From: Castor canadensis | Taxonomy: Eukaryota > Chordata > Mammalia > Rodentia > Castoridae | Reading direction: 5' to 3' | Length of the DNA stretch: 64,000 bases | Assembly: GCF_047511655.1 (NCBI RefSeq) | Contig: NC_133398.1 | Coordinates: forward strand, 110,624,332 to 110,688,331 | Shown here: piece by piece, positions 1-11,904 of the stretch | Numbering within the stretch: position 1 is the stretch's first letter | Layout of the letters: each line of letters opens with the position of its first letter | Made by a program: the position numbers and the translations under genes | Notes under the pieces: model-generated | Seen by the model: the letters and a program-made list of their open reading frames with translations, nothing else | What the model was told of the DNA's origin: nothing | Database searches by the model: none

Positions 1-299
1 CCAGGCCAGGCTGAGCCCTGCTGCCTGGACCAGCTCGTTGCAGCCCCTGCCCGCTGCACAGACTCTGCAGAGGAGTCTGGCTCCGGGCCGCCCTTGCCTC
101 CCAGCGCCTAAGGCAGCCCCTGGTACAGAGACCCGGCTGCGCTCCCCAGAGTACAGCCCACACATGCTTCTTAAGCTTCTGTGGCTTGGGACAAATGTGA
201 ACCAGGACACTCTGTGGAGCCTCCTGGCCAAGCCCTGCTGTGCTGGCGGCCAGGAAGCCACCAATGGATGCATCACCTGAGGGCCAAAGAGCCAAGGGT
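1..299. other. G+C-rich unclassified tip of window
   Basis: This stretch is far richer in G+C than anything else in the window and ends abruptly at about 300, where ATTT-type simple repeat begins. It can be read open on the plus strand from 38 to 280, but the predicted peptide has no recognisable domain and high-GC DNA often lacks stops by chance. It could be the edge of a retrotransposed transcript, a retroelement 5' region or unique DNA continuing to the left. I do not recognise it. Confidence 0.4.
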
Positions 300-862
300 C
301 TATTTATCTATTCATGTATCTATGTAGCTATTGTTTTATTTAAGTTTATTCATTTGTTCATATTTGTATTCATTTATAGTTCATTTGATCATTTATGTAT
401 TTATTTGTTCATTGATGAATTTATTCAATCATTTTTATATTCACTGATCTATTTATGTATTTATTGGTATACTTTTGTATTTATGGATTTATTTGTTTAT
501 TCATTCATTTATGTTTTTATATGTTTATTTATGTATTGAGCTATTTACCATTTATTCATTCATTCATTTATATATATATAGCTATGAATTTATTGATATA
601 ACTCTTTATGTATTTTAAAAATTTTCTTCATTTATCCACTTATGTACTAATTTATTTATTTATTAAGTCATTTATATGCTTATGTGTTTATGTTTTCAAG
701 TATTTATTTTTCCATTCACTCATTTATGCATTTATATATGTGTGTATTCATGGATATATCTATGTATGTAGTTACATATTTTCATTCATTTATGTAGTCA
801 TTTATTCATTTAGATATTTATGTGTTTATGTGTTTACTTAGTCATTTATTTTTTATTGTTTA
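300..862. repeat. Degenerate ATTT/ATTC/ATGT tetranucleotide simple repeat
   Basis: About 560 bp consist almost entirely of imperfect tetranucleotides of the TTTA, TTCA and TGTA type on the plus strand. Reading frames through it give only low-complexity Ile/Tyr/Phe-rich peptides, so no coding function is inferred. It runs directly into a TG-rich tract. Confidence 0.85.
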
Positions 863-1012
863 TTTTTTATTGGTTGTGTATGTGTGTGAATATGGGTGCA
901 TGTGCATGTGTATGAATGTATGTGTGTATGTGTGTTGGAGTGTGTGTGTGTACGAGTGTGTTATGTATGTGAGGGTATGTGCAGTTGAGTGAGTGTGTGT
1001 GTGTATGTCTAT
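863..1012. repeat. Degenerate (TG)n microsatellite
   Basis: Alternating TG/TA with interruptions such as TGTATGTGTGTG and GAGTGTGTGTG. It is continuous with the preceding tetranucleotide repeat, so the two probably formed one expanding tract. Confidence 0.85.
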
Positions 1013-1433
1013 GTTTCAACTCGTTATATTAAAGCTGTTATAAAGGACAGCTTTCCTTTGGGCTGGTTGTAGAGTTTAACCTGTTCCATAGATTCATATT
1101 TTAAGTTTACATTCCAAGGATGTAAACTTTGACTAGATATGCAAATCAATTGATCATCAAGAATCCAGCCACTTGGAAATGCTCAGATTTCAGGGTAACC
1201 TTTGGGCTGTTCCAACCTGGAACCTCCAAGCCCCAAGCTGCCAATCTGTTTCCACTTTCCTCATCTGCTGCCAAAGCTGCATGAGCCGTTTAGTTCATAG
1301 ATCTTCCAAAACACACAGTTAAAGCCTTTTCCTTATCCTGCAGGCTTTAGCAGAGGATGGATATTGTCCCTCTCCTTTTGCTCCTTTGGATGTAAACCCC
1401 TAGAGTATGAAGTCATAACATGAATCCAGCTGT
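1013..1433. other. Unclassified moderately complex sequence
   Basis: No repeat family or coding potential recognised. An octamer-like ATGCAAAT lies near 1140. Base composition is more balanced than in the flanks, so this could be an old LTR or unique DNA, but I see no diagnostic ends. Confidence 0.3.
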
Positions 1434-1505
1434 ATTTTTTGGTGGTATTAGGATTTGAGCTCAGAGCCTCATGCTTGCTAGACAGGTGCTCTACCACTTG
1501 CCTTT
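1434..1505 (-). mobile_element. tRNA/ID-like SINE fragment
   Basis: The plus strand shows a T-rich start, then GGTGGTATTAGGATTTGAGC, CTCATGCTTGCTAG and GCTCTACCACTTG. This is the reverse complement of a tRNA-derived box A/box B SINE head of the kind fused to B1-like units in non-murid rodents. Only the ID-like part is present. Confidence 0.8.
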
Positions 1506-1744
1506 TGGGATCCTCTGATCTTCCTTTTGCAGGGTAGTTAGTTACCGCTTGGCTATAAAGGTGTCAGCAATCTGCCATCTTCCCACCCACCCCCACCCGA
1601 GGAAAGCATAATTCTAACACCAAGAAATTTTGTTTTGCCTTAAAACTTACTCACGAAATATTTGCTAGGTTATATGATATCAGTGGAAAAATATCATTAT
1701 AACACATTAAATTCTAAAGTACATGAGAATAAAACTGAAAACAG

Positions 1745-2260
1745 TATTTTTTATTATAACAATTTATTTGACTTTTTGACATGTTTTAGCATATATTAGT
1801 TTTTAAGGGGTTTTCATTGTCACAGTTCCATATATGCTAGATTGTATGTTGCTTAGATTCATCCCTCCATCATTCTCCGTCATTACCCACCCCTCCTGTT
1901 TGAAACAATTTCATTCTTCTATTTTCATACAAGCATATAAAAGTCATGCACCATACTCACCTGCCTTTCCTCCTCAAGTAACCCTCACAACTCTCACTAG
2001 TATCCACCCCTAATGGAATCTATTTTACATTACTGACCTTAAAATTTTAAGTGTATACTCATTTTTAATAAGGTATCACCATGGTATTACAACCGTGAAT
2101 ACATTATATTTTAATTAGATTAAACCCCTTTATTACTCTCCCTTAACCTTTTCCCAAACCCCATATTAATCAACAGCTTTCAGTGTGTTTTGTTATACCA
2201 ACTTCCAACACAAGTGCAAGTTAGTGTATTGAAATTCATGAGGAGAGGTACAAAATATTT
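1745..2260 (-). mobile_element. L1 3' UTR fragment, antisense
   Basis: Pyrimidine-rich text with motifs such as CATCCCTCCATCATTCTCC, a run of CCCACCCCTCC and TCTATTTTCATACAAGC, followed by a CAACAGCTTTCAGTGTG-type segment. This is typical of a reverse-complemented mammalian L1 3' untranslated region. No ORF2 coding sequence is attached, so it is a short fragment. Confidence 0.6.
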
Positions 2261-2969
2261 GCACTTAATAAGCACAGAGATATTTCATAATTATTGAACT
2301 GTACAATTATTTTGTTCAAAGATTGGTGCATTTTTCAATGTAATAGAAATATTGTTATTGAAATCTATAAAAATTATTAGTGATTGTTTAAATTTGTTTT
2401 CTAGACTATTAATTATGGATTTCACTCAATGAGAATTTATTAACTATTAGGTGATAAATACTTATAGCAATTTTTCTCTACACTCCTACATATAATTTCA
2501 ACCTAGTCAAAATATTATATCTCTGAAATATCAAAAGTGCATCCCACTATTGTATATTCCCAAATTTATAAGCTAAACTAGATACTAAAGATCATGGAAA
2601 CATTCCAGTGTATGTGGGGTATATTCAGGCATGTAGATCTAGCATGTGAATACATGATTCATTATAGGTAACGTGTCATATTTCAACAATCTTTAGATTG
2701 AATTTGAATTATAATTTTTACATAAGGGGACTAAGTAGTTTTTATCTAATTATTGCATATAATTTTTTATATCTTTAAGTAATTTATGTGAACATCAAAA
2801 ATAACTTCTTTTTATTTCTTCATTTTAGCTTCTAATTTGTATAAGCAGTATGTTTTACAGGGAAGTGATATGAATTATGACCAAAGTAATTATAACAGAA
2901 TAGAAAGGAGGCAAAAATGGTGTTGGAATGAAGGATGGTGGGTGCAGAAGTATACTGGTAAACATTTGA
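2261..2969. other. AT-rich, no feature recognised
   Basis: About 700 bp of AT-rich, non-repetitive-looking sequence without an open frame or a familiar repeat. Confidence 0.4.
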
Positions 2970-3230
2970 ACATGTTGTGTGGTTGAATGTATTCCCCAAA
3001 GTTCATGAGATACCCACAGTGTAATAGTAATGAGAGCTGTGACCTGATAAAAATGATTGGATAATGAGTGTTCTGCCTTTATGAATGTATTAGATCTGTT
3101 TGAGAAATGGTGATCATTTACATTTATTTCATTAGGTTCTTATATAAACAGGGTAAGGAAAGCTCATTTTGTTCTTGCTTGAGGTGTAATGTTCAAAGGT
3201 GTGTTTACAAAATATTTTCCTTTGTAGTCT
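2970..3230 (+). mobile_element. Probable MaLR (MLT1/MST-type) LTR fragment
   Basis: The order of words matches the family pattern: GTGGTTGAATGTATTCCCCA, AAAGTTCATGAGATACC, a GAGCTGTGACCT region, CCTTTATGAATG, and near the end a run resembling TTAGGTTCTTATATAAACAG. Mammalian-apparent LTR retrotransposon LTRs show this succession. It is diverged, shows no internal region and no partner LTR, so it is at most a solitary relic. Family assignment is by memory. Confidence 0.5.
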
Positions 3231-3559
3231 CTAAAATAAATTTCCCCTGAAATACTATCTCTCCTGAAGGAATATAAATGGCTTTGTTTTCCTTCTTTGA
3301 GTTTTCAATATTCAGTCTTATTTTGTTTCAGAGACACATTTGTGGTATATGTTTTTATGACAAATTTGAACTTGTTATTGTAAGGATATTGGTGTTTTAA
3401 GTAATATTTTTTCAATTCTCAGTTGTTAGTCCAGATATTTATACATTGTTCACTTTCTAACAAATTCTGTTTTGCTGAGCTATGAAAATGTTCTGGTGGA
3501 ATTAGTTTATTATGTTTTGCAAATTAAATACAGATAGATTTTAGCTAAGTCAGGAATTT

Positions 3560-3615
3560 CACAAGTTTGAGGTCAGCCTGGACTATAGAGCAGGACTCTC
3601 TCAAAGAAGAAATAA
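3560..3615 (+). mobile_element. B1-like SINE fragment
   Basis: GTTTGAGGTCAGCCTGGACT followed by ATAGAGCAGGACTCTCTCAA and an A-rich tail corresponds to the right half of a 7SL/B1-type SINE. The left half is missing. Confidence 0.65.
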
Positions 3616-3717
3616 ATATACTTTTATACGAAATAACAATGTTTTATCGATAAGAAAAATAGGGAAAAGTTTACTAAAAAGCAAGAAGCTGACTAAAAAT
3701 GAATATAAATATTTGGC

Positions 3718-3736
3718 ATTTGTGTGTGTGTGTGCA
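3718..3736. repeat. Short (TG)n microsatellite
   Basis: An uninterrupted run of about nine TG dinucleotides ending in TGCACA. Confidence 0.85.
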
Positions 3737-5710
3737 CATAAAACAAATAGTGGAAAATAACATAATTGAAATTTGCACTGAAAAAGATATTAATTGTGAT
3801 AAATTGCTAAATAATACACTTAAGATGACTTTTCAGGATATCCTTTTAAAATAAACAACAAATGTTTCTAGAAACTAGAAATATAATATACATGAGTTTG
3901 AACTGTTCTTTGACACATCCATGTGAATTAACACTATGAACATCTGCACATATCTCAGTTTCTGTGACAAGCCCTATATGGCCAGTTCCACTGTAGGACC
4001 ATGGAGAAACAATGGAAAGGGTTATAATCCTGTTGCCTCCATATTTTTCATGAGACTAGGGTAATTTTTTCAGAGCCAGCAGTCCAGAAAAAGAGCTGGA
4101 TAAAGAGTGGAGAGAACTTCATGGGATCAACTAGTATCCCCATTTCCTCTCTGACCATGTGGAAAACAAGTCAAAGGCATGGTTCTCAACACATTTTCAT
4201 GTGTCACTCATGATGTCTGAGCAGAGTTATCCTTTAGAGAACTGTAACTGCTGCTTCACACTGCCTTCCTGATCACATGCAAATTTCTCTTTTTGTCATT
4301 TACAAATTAAGACATATTTAGAAAGGGATTCTGTCTCCCATATTCTTCTCAGTTTGGCCAAAAATACCCAGTATTATATCATTTCATAGATTAGTCTATT
4401 TGTGTGATTCTTATGTTCTTTAATCATATTGAATTTACAAAGAAAATAGAAAAATCACTGCAGCTCACTAGTATGAAACAACTGTCAAGAGGCTCAGCCA
4501 TCACTCTACTTGTACAGCAGCACATTAAATGTAGTGTAACCAGTTATTATGGTAATGTGTGATGTGGTGATGATTTTAATTATGCATATATTCTTAAAGT
4601 GGAACCAAGGGAATGGCTGAAGTTTTAAAACTAAACAACAAAACAATACAGAGAGTAGTTATTATTTAAGATGGGCTGGAGAACAGAAATACAATTGTGA
4701 GTATATTATAATTGGGATGAATATCACAAGCTCATGTTGCCATGTGAAGTGTGTGAATGAATTTGGCCCTGAAGTCACTAGAGTTTAGATAGTCTTTCAA
4801 ACAGATTTGAAGGGCTTACTCAGAGAGTGATGATAGATAGAGAACAGAGCAAAATGACTTATACTACAGGATTTCAAATTTAACAGGTAGAAGACATAAG
4901 CTGAAACAAACAAGAGATATGGTTAAAACTCTTGCAATGATATAAGAAACTAGAAGAGTAAAATAATATAGAACAAAAATGCAAGGTTTTATTTTATGTT
5001 ACAAAATACAAGGAATGAACAACTTAGCAAATGCTACTGACATAGCAACGAATATAGGATCAAAATCTTGGCCACTGTGTGTACGAATGTGAGGATACTT
5101 GATGACTGCAAAACACCAGCTGAGGTACAGGATGTGGGTGACAGATCTAATGGACTTGGATTAACAGAGAATGGAATTCGAGGAATCTAGGCTGCATATG
5201 TACACTGCACTTTTCAAAGGTATTTCTGTAGAAGAAAATGACACATAAGAAAGAAGATGGATAACAGAACTGGGAGGTTGAGAGAAAATCAATCTTTTTG
5301 GAAGGAAGGCAGTCTGGGAGATCTCCCTGGGCTGGTGACTCAAGCCAGGGCACAAGTGGCCTTGCCGAGCCCAGAAAGGCTATAATGATAACATTCCACA
5401 TTCCTTTTGTGGAACAGTTCTCAGGTTTTTTTGATTAGTTCATTGAGCATAAAACCATTACCTCAAATGCAAATGGTGTCAGATACTTAGTAATTGCACA
5501 ATAAATGTTTCTTAAACAAAATAACAGAAATAAGTTGCAGGGTTAGCACATAAACAGGGTGCTGGGAATGGGTGAGGACCCAGTGTTCCTGGAAAGTGTC
5601 TTCCCAGAACATCTGTGTCATCAGGGAAGCAGGAACCCAGGAGCCACTGAACAGCAGGACTGTAGGAGGCATTGCAAAGGGTCAGGAGAGACAAGTTAGA
5701 AACAGTAAAT
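3737..5710. other. Unclassified sequence, no gene recognised
   Basis: About 2 kb of AT-rich sequence. Two patches are less AT-rich (about 4740-5060 and 5540-5700) and may be old transposon or LTR relics, but I cannot name a family. Short open frames on the minus strand at 5147-5672 overlap one another in different frames and have no domain, so they are not called as genes. Confidence 0.35.
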
Positions 5711-5712
5711 AC

Positions 5713-5743
<31 letters not shown>

Positions 5744-5746
5744 TAT
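5711..5746. repeat. Compound (TG)n(TA)n microsatellite
   Basis: Alternating purine-pyrimidine tract of TATG/TG units passing into TA units, followed by a T run. Confidence 0.85.
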
Positions 5747-5749
5747 TTT

Positions 5750-7185
5750 TTCCTCCATAAAATATTCACCAAGTTATATTGTCAAGCAGGAAAAATAACA
5801 AAATATATTGAAAAAATTGACCATGAAAATTTGAAAATTTCATTTTATTTAATTAAAGATAAGTAAACATTTTTGTTTATAATTAGAACATGGTTGTTGT
5901 TAGGGCTCTTAAAGTTGATACACTTTAAAAAAATTAAGTATAAACCATGATATATGATTTGAGTATTCACTTTAACATTTATAAAATTATAAATTAGACT
6001 TTTAAAAATGTAAATATCTTTATAATATAAATAACAAAAGTTCTAGTATATTGCAGATGTGATCAACATTTTCACACTTTAACCTCAAAAGTACTTTCTG
6101 TTCTGAAAACACTCTCTGAGGCTTGGGGTGCTACAATAATTTTCTGATTGTGGACTACTAGACAGAAATATTTAAATCTGAGCACATCAGGGAACAATAA
6201 ACTTCCAGATAGTTGACTTTGAAAACAATATTAACATTCTTCAGTAATTGTAAATAAATTAGGAAGTTCAAATATATGCTGAACTCATGTTATGTAATTG
6301 TATAACTAAATACAATTTGAAAAATACATTCAAAACTTAGGTATGGACCCCAGCATTTCTGTCTGCCAATACCAAAGCCAATCTCAGGAATTTAGCTGAG
6401 AAAATTTCCATTGTTATGCTGAGTTTTCATTTTATGTTTGTTTTATCTAACAATTAACACTAAATTTCAATATCTGATTAGCTACATTTTTCTGATGCAT
6501 AGGATTTCCAAGCTCAAAGTTAAAACTAAAATATTGGGTGTAGGTTAGAGAATGAAAAAAACAAAACATCAGATTAAATGTTTAAAAGTATATTGCATGC
6601 ATTATTCTGAAATACAAAATACTAAATATTCATAAATATACAGAACTTTTCCCAACAACAAATGGTAAAATTTTATATTTTTTCACTAGGTGATTAGATT
6701 GTCTACCTTTGGAAATTCAGAGATGAAAACAGCTGCCTCCCTCCATTCCAAGTGACAAGCCTGAGGAGAAAAGTCCATTGTCCTTCTTAGCAAGGAAGAA
6801 ATGTTGACCTGTTTGTTCTTTCTTTCAGTTTTGTCAGTTTTACCCATCTCTGTACTTATTTTCTTATGCTTTTCCTAACTATTATTTCCGATAACTTCTT
6901 CCCATATACTTGTCTTCTATTGCTATTCTGCTTCTCTTTTTCCTTTCCCCACCACTATTTCATTAGTTACTAGTACCTGTAGCTTTAATAATTTTTTATC
7001 TCCTACTTAATCCCAGAAGTATCAAAATTTCTTTCTTTCCCCCTTTAAGGCAGGTGTTGTTGATATTTCTGTTTTTTTAAACTGGATTCAAATATTGGTT
7101 TATTTTCAGATTGTTTTTGTAACTTCTGACTGATTTCTCTTCTCTGAATAATAATAGGAATCATAACTCTAAGATTATAACCTCA
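5750..7185. other. AT-rich, no feature recognised
   Basis: About 1.4 kb of AT-rich DNA. The last 400 bp are pyrimidine-rich on the plus strand. No open frame of note and no recognisable repeat. Confidence 0.35.
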
Positions 7186-7189
7186 ACAG

Positions 7190-9705
7190 AAGGCTGCTCA
7201 ATGAAAAAACCCATTAAAATAAAAATAAATAAATTTAAAGAAATATTCATGACCCTCAGATGTGCAAATCACAATGTAGAAATACAATAATCATGGAAAA
7301 GCAAGCAATTTGATTCCTTAAAAAAGCCTGTAACCCCTTAATATACAAATTCAAAATATATTGAAATGGTTGAAATGCCAAATAATTCAAAATATAGATC
7401 AAAAATGACCAATGATCTTGAAGAGTATTCAAACAAACAGATGAATAAAGTAAGAAGGTCAATCCCAGTCCTGGAAGAGAAGTGAACAATGGAGATGATA
7501 AATTCAGCAAGGAAACTGAGACTCTGAGAACATAAAAAACTGCAAACAAAACACTTCTCTCAGGACTAAATGCCTTCACTGCTGATTTCTATCATACTTG
7601 TAGAGAAGTACTTATGCCAATTCTTCTCAAGTTGTTCAAAAAATTGAAATGAAGGAACATTTCCAAATTAATTATTAGAGGCCATTATTATCTTCATACC
7701 AAAAGCAGATAAGTATATAAGAAAAACAAAAATAAGAAAACTATGATTCAATATCCTTGAAAAACATGGATGTAAAAATTCTCAATGAAAGATTAGCAAA
7801 TCAAATCAAATCACACATCATGAAGATCACCCACCATGGTCAAGTAGGATTTATCCCAATGTGAAAGCATGATTCAACATATACAAATCAGTAAATATAA
7901 TATAAGAACAGAATGAAGACTGTTTTTTCATATGATCATCTCAATGGATTCAGAAGAAGCATTTGGTAAAATTCAACATTGCTTTATCATGAAATCCTGA
8001 AAGAGAAATTACCTAAGAAGGATAATACATGAAGATAATGAAGTCTGTATGTAAAATACCCACAGCACATATCATTCCAATTTTAGAAAAAAATGAAGGC
8101 ATTTCCTCTGAGATCTGGAACAAGGCAGGATTGTCCATTTTCATCACTCTTATTCCATATAGTATTGAAAGATTTAGCCAAAGCTAATAGGCAAGGGAAA
8201 GCATTAAAGCATATTCAAATAAGTAGGGAGTAAATCAAATTTTCCCTGTTTACAAATGATATAATATTTTATATGCAAAAGCCTACCAACTCCACCCAAC
8301 ACCTATATTAACTTACAAATGAATTCATGAATTCAGCAATGTTTAGGCTACAAAATCAACACAAAAAACCAGTACCATTTTTATACAGCAGTTATGAGTG
8401 AGTAGAAAAGAAATCATGTAAGCAATTTAATTCACAAAAGCTATAAAAACCCATAGAGATAAATTTATACAAGAAATTCACAAATTTATATAATGAAAAT
8501 GACAAAATACTGATGAAAGAAATTGAGGAAGACACAAAAATAATGGAAAGATTTCTTAGGTTCATGGATTGGAAGAATTAATATTGTGAATGTGTCCATA
8601 CTACCTGAAGCAAATTATAGATTCAATGCATCCTCCATGTAAATACCATGATAGAGTTTACAAGCCTAGAAAAAAATAATTCTGGAATTGATATAGAAGC
8701 ACAAAAGACCCCAAATAATCAAAGCAAACATAAAGAAAATACCAAATTAGTGGCGTCACACTGACTGATTTCAAGATATACTTCAGAACCATCACAATAA
8801 AAATAAAGCACAGTGTTGGCAGAAAAACAGACACAGAGACCTGTGGAACAAAACAGAGCCCTGAGGAATAAACACCCATCTACATCCAACTGAGCTTCAA
8901 CAAAGGCACAACAAGCACACATTGGTGCAAAGACAGCCTCTTCAATAAACAGTGCTGGGAAAACTAGATGTCCACATTCAGAAGACTGAAATATGTCATC
9001 TGTTTCTCACCATGTTCAGAAATCAACTCAAAATAGATTAAAGAGCTGATGTACAAGTTGATACTATGAAACTACTGGAAAACATGGGAGAAATTTCAAG
9101 ACACCAGTAAGGGCAATGAAATTTTGGATATGACCCCAAAAATGCAAGAAACAAACAAAAATAAAGAAAATGGATTACATCAAAGTAGAAAGCCTTTTTT
9201 TGTTTTTGGGTGGTACTGGCGTTTGAACTCAAGACCTCATGCTTGCTAGGCAGGCGTTCTACCACTTGAGTCTCTCCAGCAGCCCCTAACATGGAAAGTT
9301 TTCATGTCAAAGGAGACTATCAAGAAGAAACAGTCTACAGGAGGGAGAACATATTTTCTAGGTAATCATTTGATAAAGGATTAATATTCACAATACAGAA
9401 GGAACTCAAAACCCTTAGCATTAAAAAAGTAAATCATCGATTTTAAATGGGCACATGATCTGAAAAGGTATTCTTTTGAAATAAGATTTACAAATGACAA
9501 CTGAAAAGATGAAACAGTGTCCATATCATTAGCTGTCAGAGAAATGCTATTTGCAACCACAATAAGATATCATTTCCTAGTAGCCAAAATGGTTGATACC
9601 AGAAACAGAGAACCAACACATGCTGGCAAGGACATGAACAAAACAGTATTCTCACACACTTTTGATGGGAGTGTAAATTGCTAGTAAACCATATAGAAAA
9701 TCTTA
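7190..9705 (+). mobile_element. Old, internally deleted L1 (ORF1 piece joined to ORF2 RT and C-terminal part)
   Basis: The first part, to about 7500, carries words of the L1 ORF1 region (GACCCTCAGATGTGCAAATC, then GAAATGGTTGAAATGCCA). From about 7548 the text is ORF2 reverse-transcriptase sequence: the 'CTGATTTCTATCATAC' block (AEFYQ region), AAAAGCAGATAAG, and CAAGTAGGATTTATCCCAAT, which is the conserved GFIP region. Continuing ORF2 and its C-terminal words run to about 9700, for example the ACTTTTGATGGGAGTGTAAA block near 9660. Everything between ORF1 and the RT is missing, so the copy is rearranged or deleted. Stops and frameshifts are dense and no frame is long, so it is inactive. A SINE has inserted at 9194-9288. 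Confidence 0.85.
9194..9288 (-). mobile_element. tRNA/ID-like SINE inserted in L1
   Basis: A T run (the complement of the poly-A tail) leads into GGTGGTACTGGCGTTTGAAC, CCTCATGCTTGCTAGGCAGG and CTACCACTTGAG. It is the best preserved ID-like unit in the window. It interrupts the ORF2 text (AGTAGAAAG before, ATGGAAAG after), so it is younger than its host L1. Confidence 0.85.
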
Positions 9706-9709
9706 GGGT

Positions 9710-9835
9710 TGACAAGGTGCTTCAGTCCTGGAGGACAGGAGGACTATAATTCAAGGCCAACTCTGGCAAACCCTTAGCAAGTCCCCTTCTCAGTCAATAA
9801 GCCAGGCATATATAAATAAATAACAACAAAAATGA
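9710..9835 (+). mobile_element. B1-like SINE with A-rich tail
   Basis: GGAGGACTATAATTCAAGGC followed by CAACTCTGGCAAACCC and CTCAGTCAATAAGCCAGGC, then an A-rich tail. This matches the right part of the rodent B1-like monomer that is fused to ID-like units. It lies directly behind the L1 relic. Confidence 0.65.
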
Positions 9836-10039
9836 AATTAGTTGAAAGTCTACATCCTCAATATATGAAGTTCAGTGCACACACATTTCAGAGAGGCTGT
9901 GGTTTAGCTTTAAAATTGTTTTTCTATGTTTTTATCAGAACTTTAAGCAATAATTAGAAATTTTTGATTTCCTTTATATGAAAACATTGAAACATAAAGT
10001 AAAGGTATGTAGGATATTATTTGAATCTAGGAAAATAAT

Positions 10040-10252
10040 TTTTTTGATGGGATTGGGGTGTGAAATCAGGCATTCACAGTTACAAAGCACATGCTGTAAC
10101 ACATGAGCCACACCTCCAGTCCATTTTGATCTGGTTAAGTTGTAGGAAGGGTTTCCTGAATGACTTGTACAGCTTGGCCTAGAATTGTGATCTTACCTGT
10201 CTCAGCCTCCCAAGTAGCTAGGATTATAGGCATGAGCCACTGGCACCCTGCT
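10040..10252 (-). mobile_element. Composite B1-ID SINE, nearly complete
   Basis: Read in reverse complement, both halves are present. Plus-strand 10040-10120 is the ID-like head (GGGATTGGGGTGTGAAATCA, ACACATGAGCCACACC). 10120-10252 is the B1-like unit (CTGTCTCAGCCTCCCAAGTA, GCTAGGATTATAGGCATGAG, CCACTGGCACCC). The fused arrangement is the main clue that this is a non-murid rodent genome. Confidence 0.85.
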
Positions 10253-11904
10253 AGGAATAGAATTTTAAAATAAACTACCATGAGCAAACTAGAGCATTCT
10301 CTGTTTTAAAAAGTTGTATATTTTTAGTACAATTATCTATTACAAACTACTGATATAATATAGATATATTTTAAATGGCTATATCTCTACATTTCCCAAT
10401 ATCTACAAACAATGTAAACATTTACCCTTTTTCAATTCACTTTAAAATTTAGAATGAGAATTACATAATAACATTTTCCCTCTAAAGTGCATTAAACAAT
10501 GATAGACTTTTGGTTTTGCATGATAAAATACTTAAGCAGCCTCATAATCAATTCTCAAACTGACTTATTAGAAGAAAATAGGAGAAATCCATGTTTCTGA
10601 ATTACTTCTTAAAAATGGTTGCAATTATATTATTTACTGTATCAGTCTATCCTAACAGAAGTGTAGTAAAATAAACTGTCAGAAAATTATTTTCCACTCT
10701 TGTAAAATTACGTATGAAATGTCATTTTGGTATATGTAAATGCTTTGAAAGCCAGCCTAATAAATATAATATGTACAAAGGAAATATCAAAATAACCTTA
10801 TTAACATAGTTTTTTTAATATTGAACAAATGTAATAACATCTGAGGGAGGTAGTGGATGACAAGTTATAATTTATCACAGAGAATTTCAAAGCAAAACTT
10901 AACAGTTTTATCAATGCATGACATAATGCTTTACTAATTAAGCTTAAATATTAAAATAAAACTTTAAAAACAACCCTCTCATGCCTAGGAAGGTGGTGTA
11001 ATACAATTCAACAAATTTAATAAAAATTGATTTCTCCAAAAATTTATTCGTTTTGAGACTTCAAGATGATGTTAGAACAGAAAAATTACTAAAATTAAAT
11101 CCATGAATGTGTATTTTTCTACTTGTCTTCATTCAATATTTTTAGGGTGGGTTAAGTAGCCAAAGAGTTTCAGATCCTATTATTTTGAAAATTATTAACC
11201 ATTTAATTTTTCACTATGACTTCAATTTTTGGTGGTGTTTTATTAAAGGAATTGCAGATTATACCAATTTTTGTGAGAATGTTCATTAACTTTTTAAAAC
11301 TTTGGCTTTCTAATTTTTAATTATTAGGTGGTAGATAATAGTGTTTAGTTTGATGAAGTGAAAATGACTGGAATTCTCAACTGCAAAAAACATATTTTTC
11401 ATTTTCTTTGTAAAAAACATTTAAATGATCTCCAACTGATGCTCAAGAATAGCCAGATTTTTTCTTAACACAGCAAGTGAACTTTTCCTGGCACTTTGTT
11501 ACTTATCATCAGTTCTCTTCTATCCCTACCTTAATGGCTATATTTGAAATACAAACGTGTTTTCAAAATCCCCATTTATGCCCAAATCTCCCTGGCATAA
11601 CGACTGATTCATAACTGCTAACCATGTTAAAGCTTAGTCTTATTGACTTAATGTATGTGCAAATAGTTGTCATCTCCCGTTCCTGTCTACTTTACTAGTT
11701 GGATCCTTCTGAAAACTAGATGAGTGCCAGCAAATAAAAGTGCTTAGTATAGCAAGTCTCAGGTCCTAAACCCACCTCACCTACTAGGCATCTTAAAGCT
11801 GTAAAGGGATGTCCTGACCTTTCTCTAACACTCCTCCACACATTCATTTGCTGACAGAGAATCTGCCAGCCTTGCAAAGCCAAACAAGCTCAAAGAAGGC
11901 AAAA
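10253..11904. other. AT-rich, no feature recognised
   Basis: About 1.65 kb without recognised gene or repeat. The last 300 bp (from about 11600) are less AT-rich and contain an AATAAA near 11735. They could be an old LTR or upstream flank of the following retrocopy. Confidence 0.35.

Noticed and set aside
240..841. Two open frames of 99 and 77 codons rich in Ile, Tyr, Phe and Leu, resembling membrane peptides
   Set aside because: They are translations of the ATTT/TTCA simple repeat. The composition follows from the repeat, not from coding selection.
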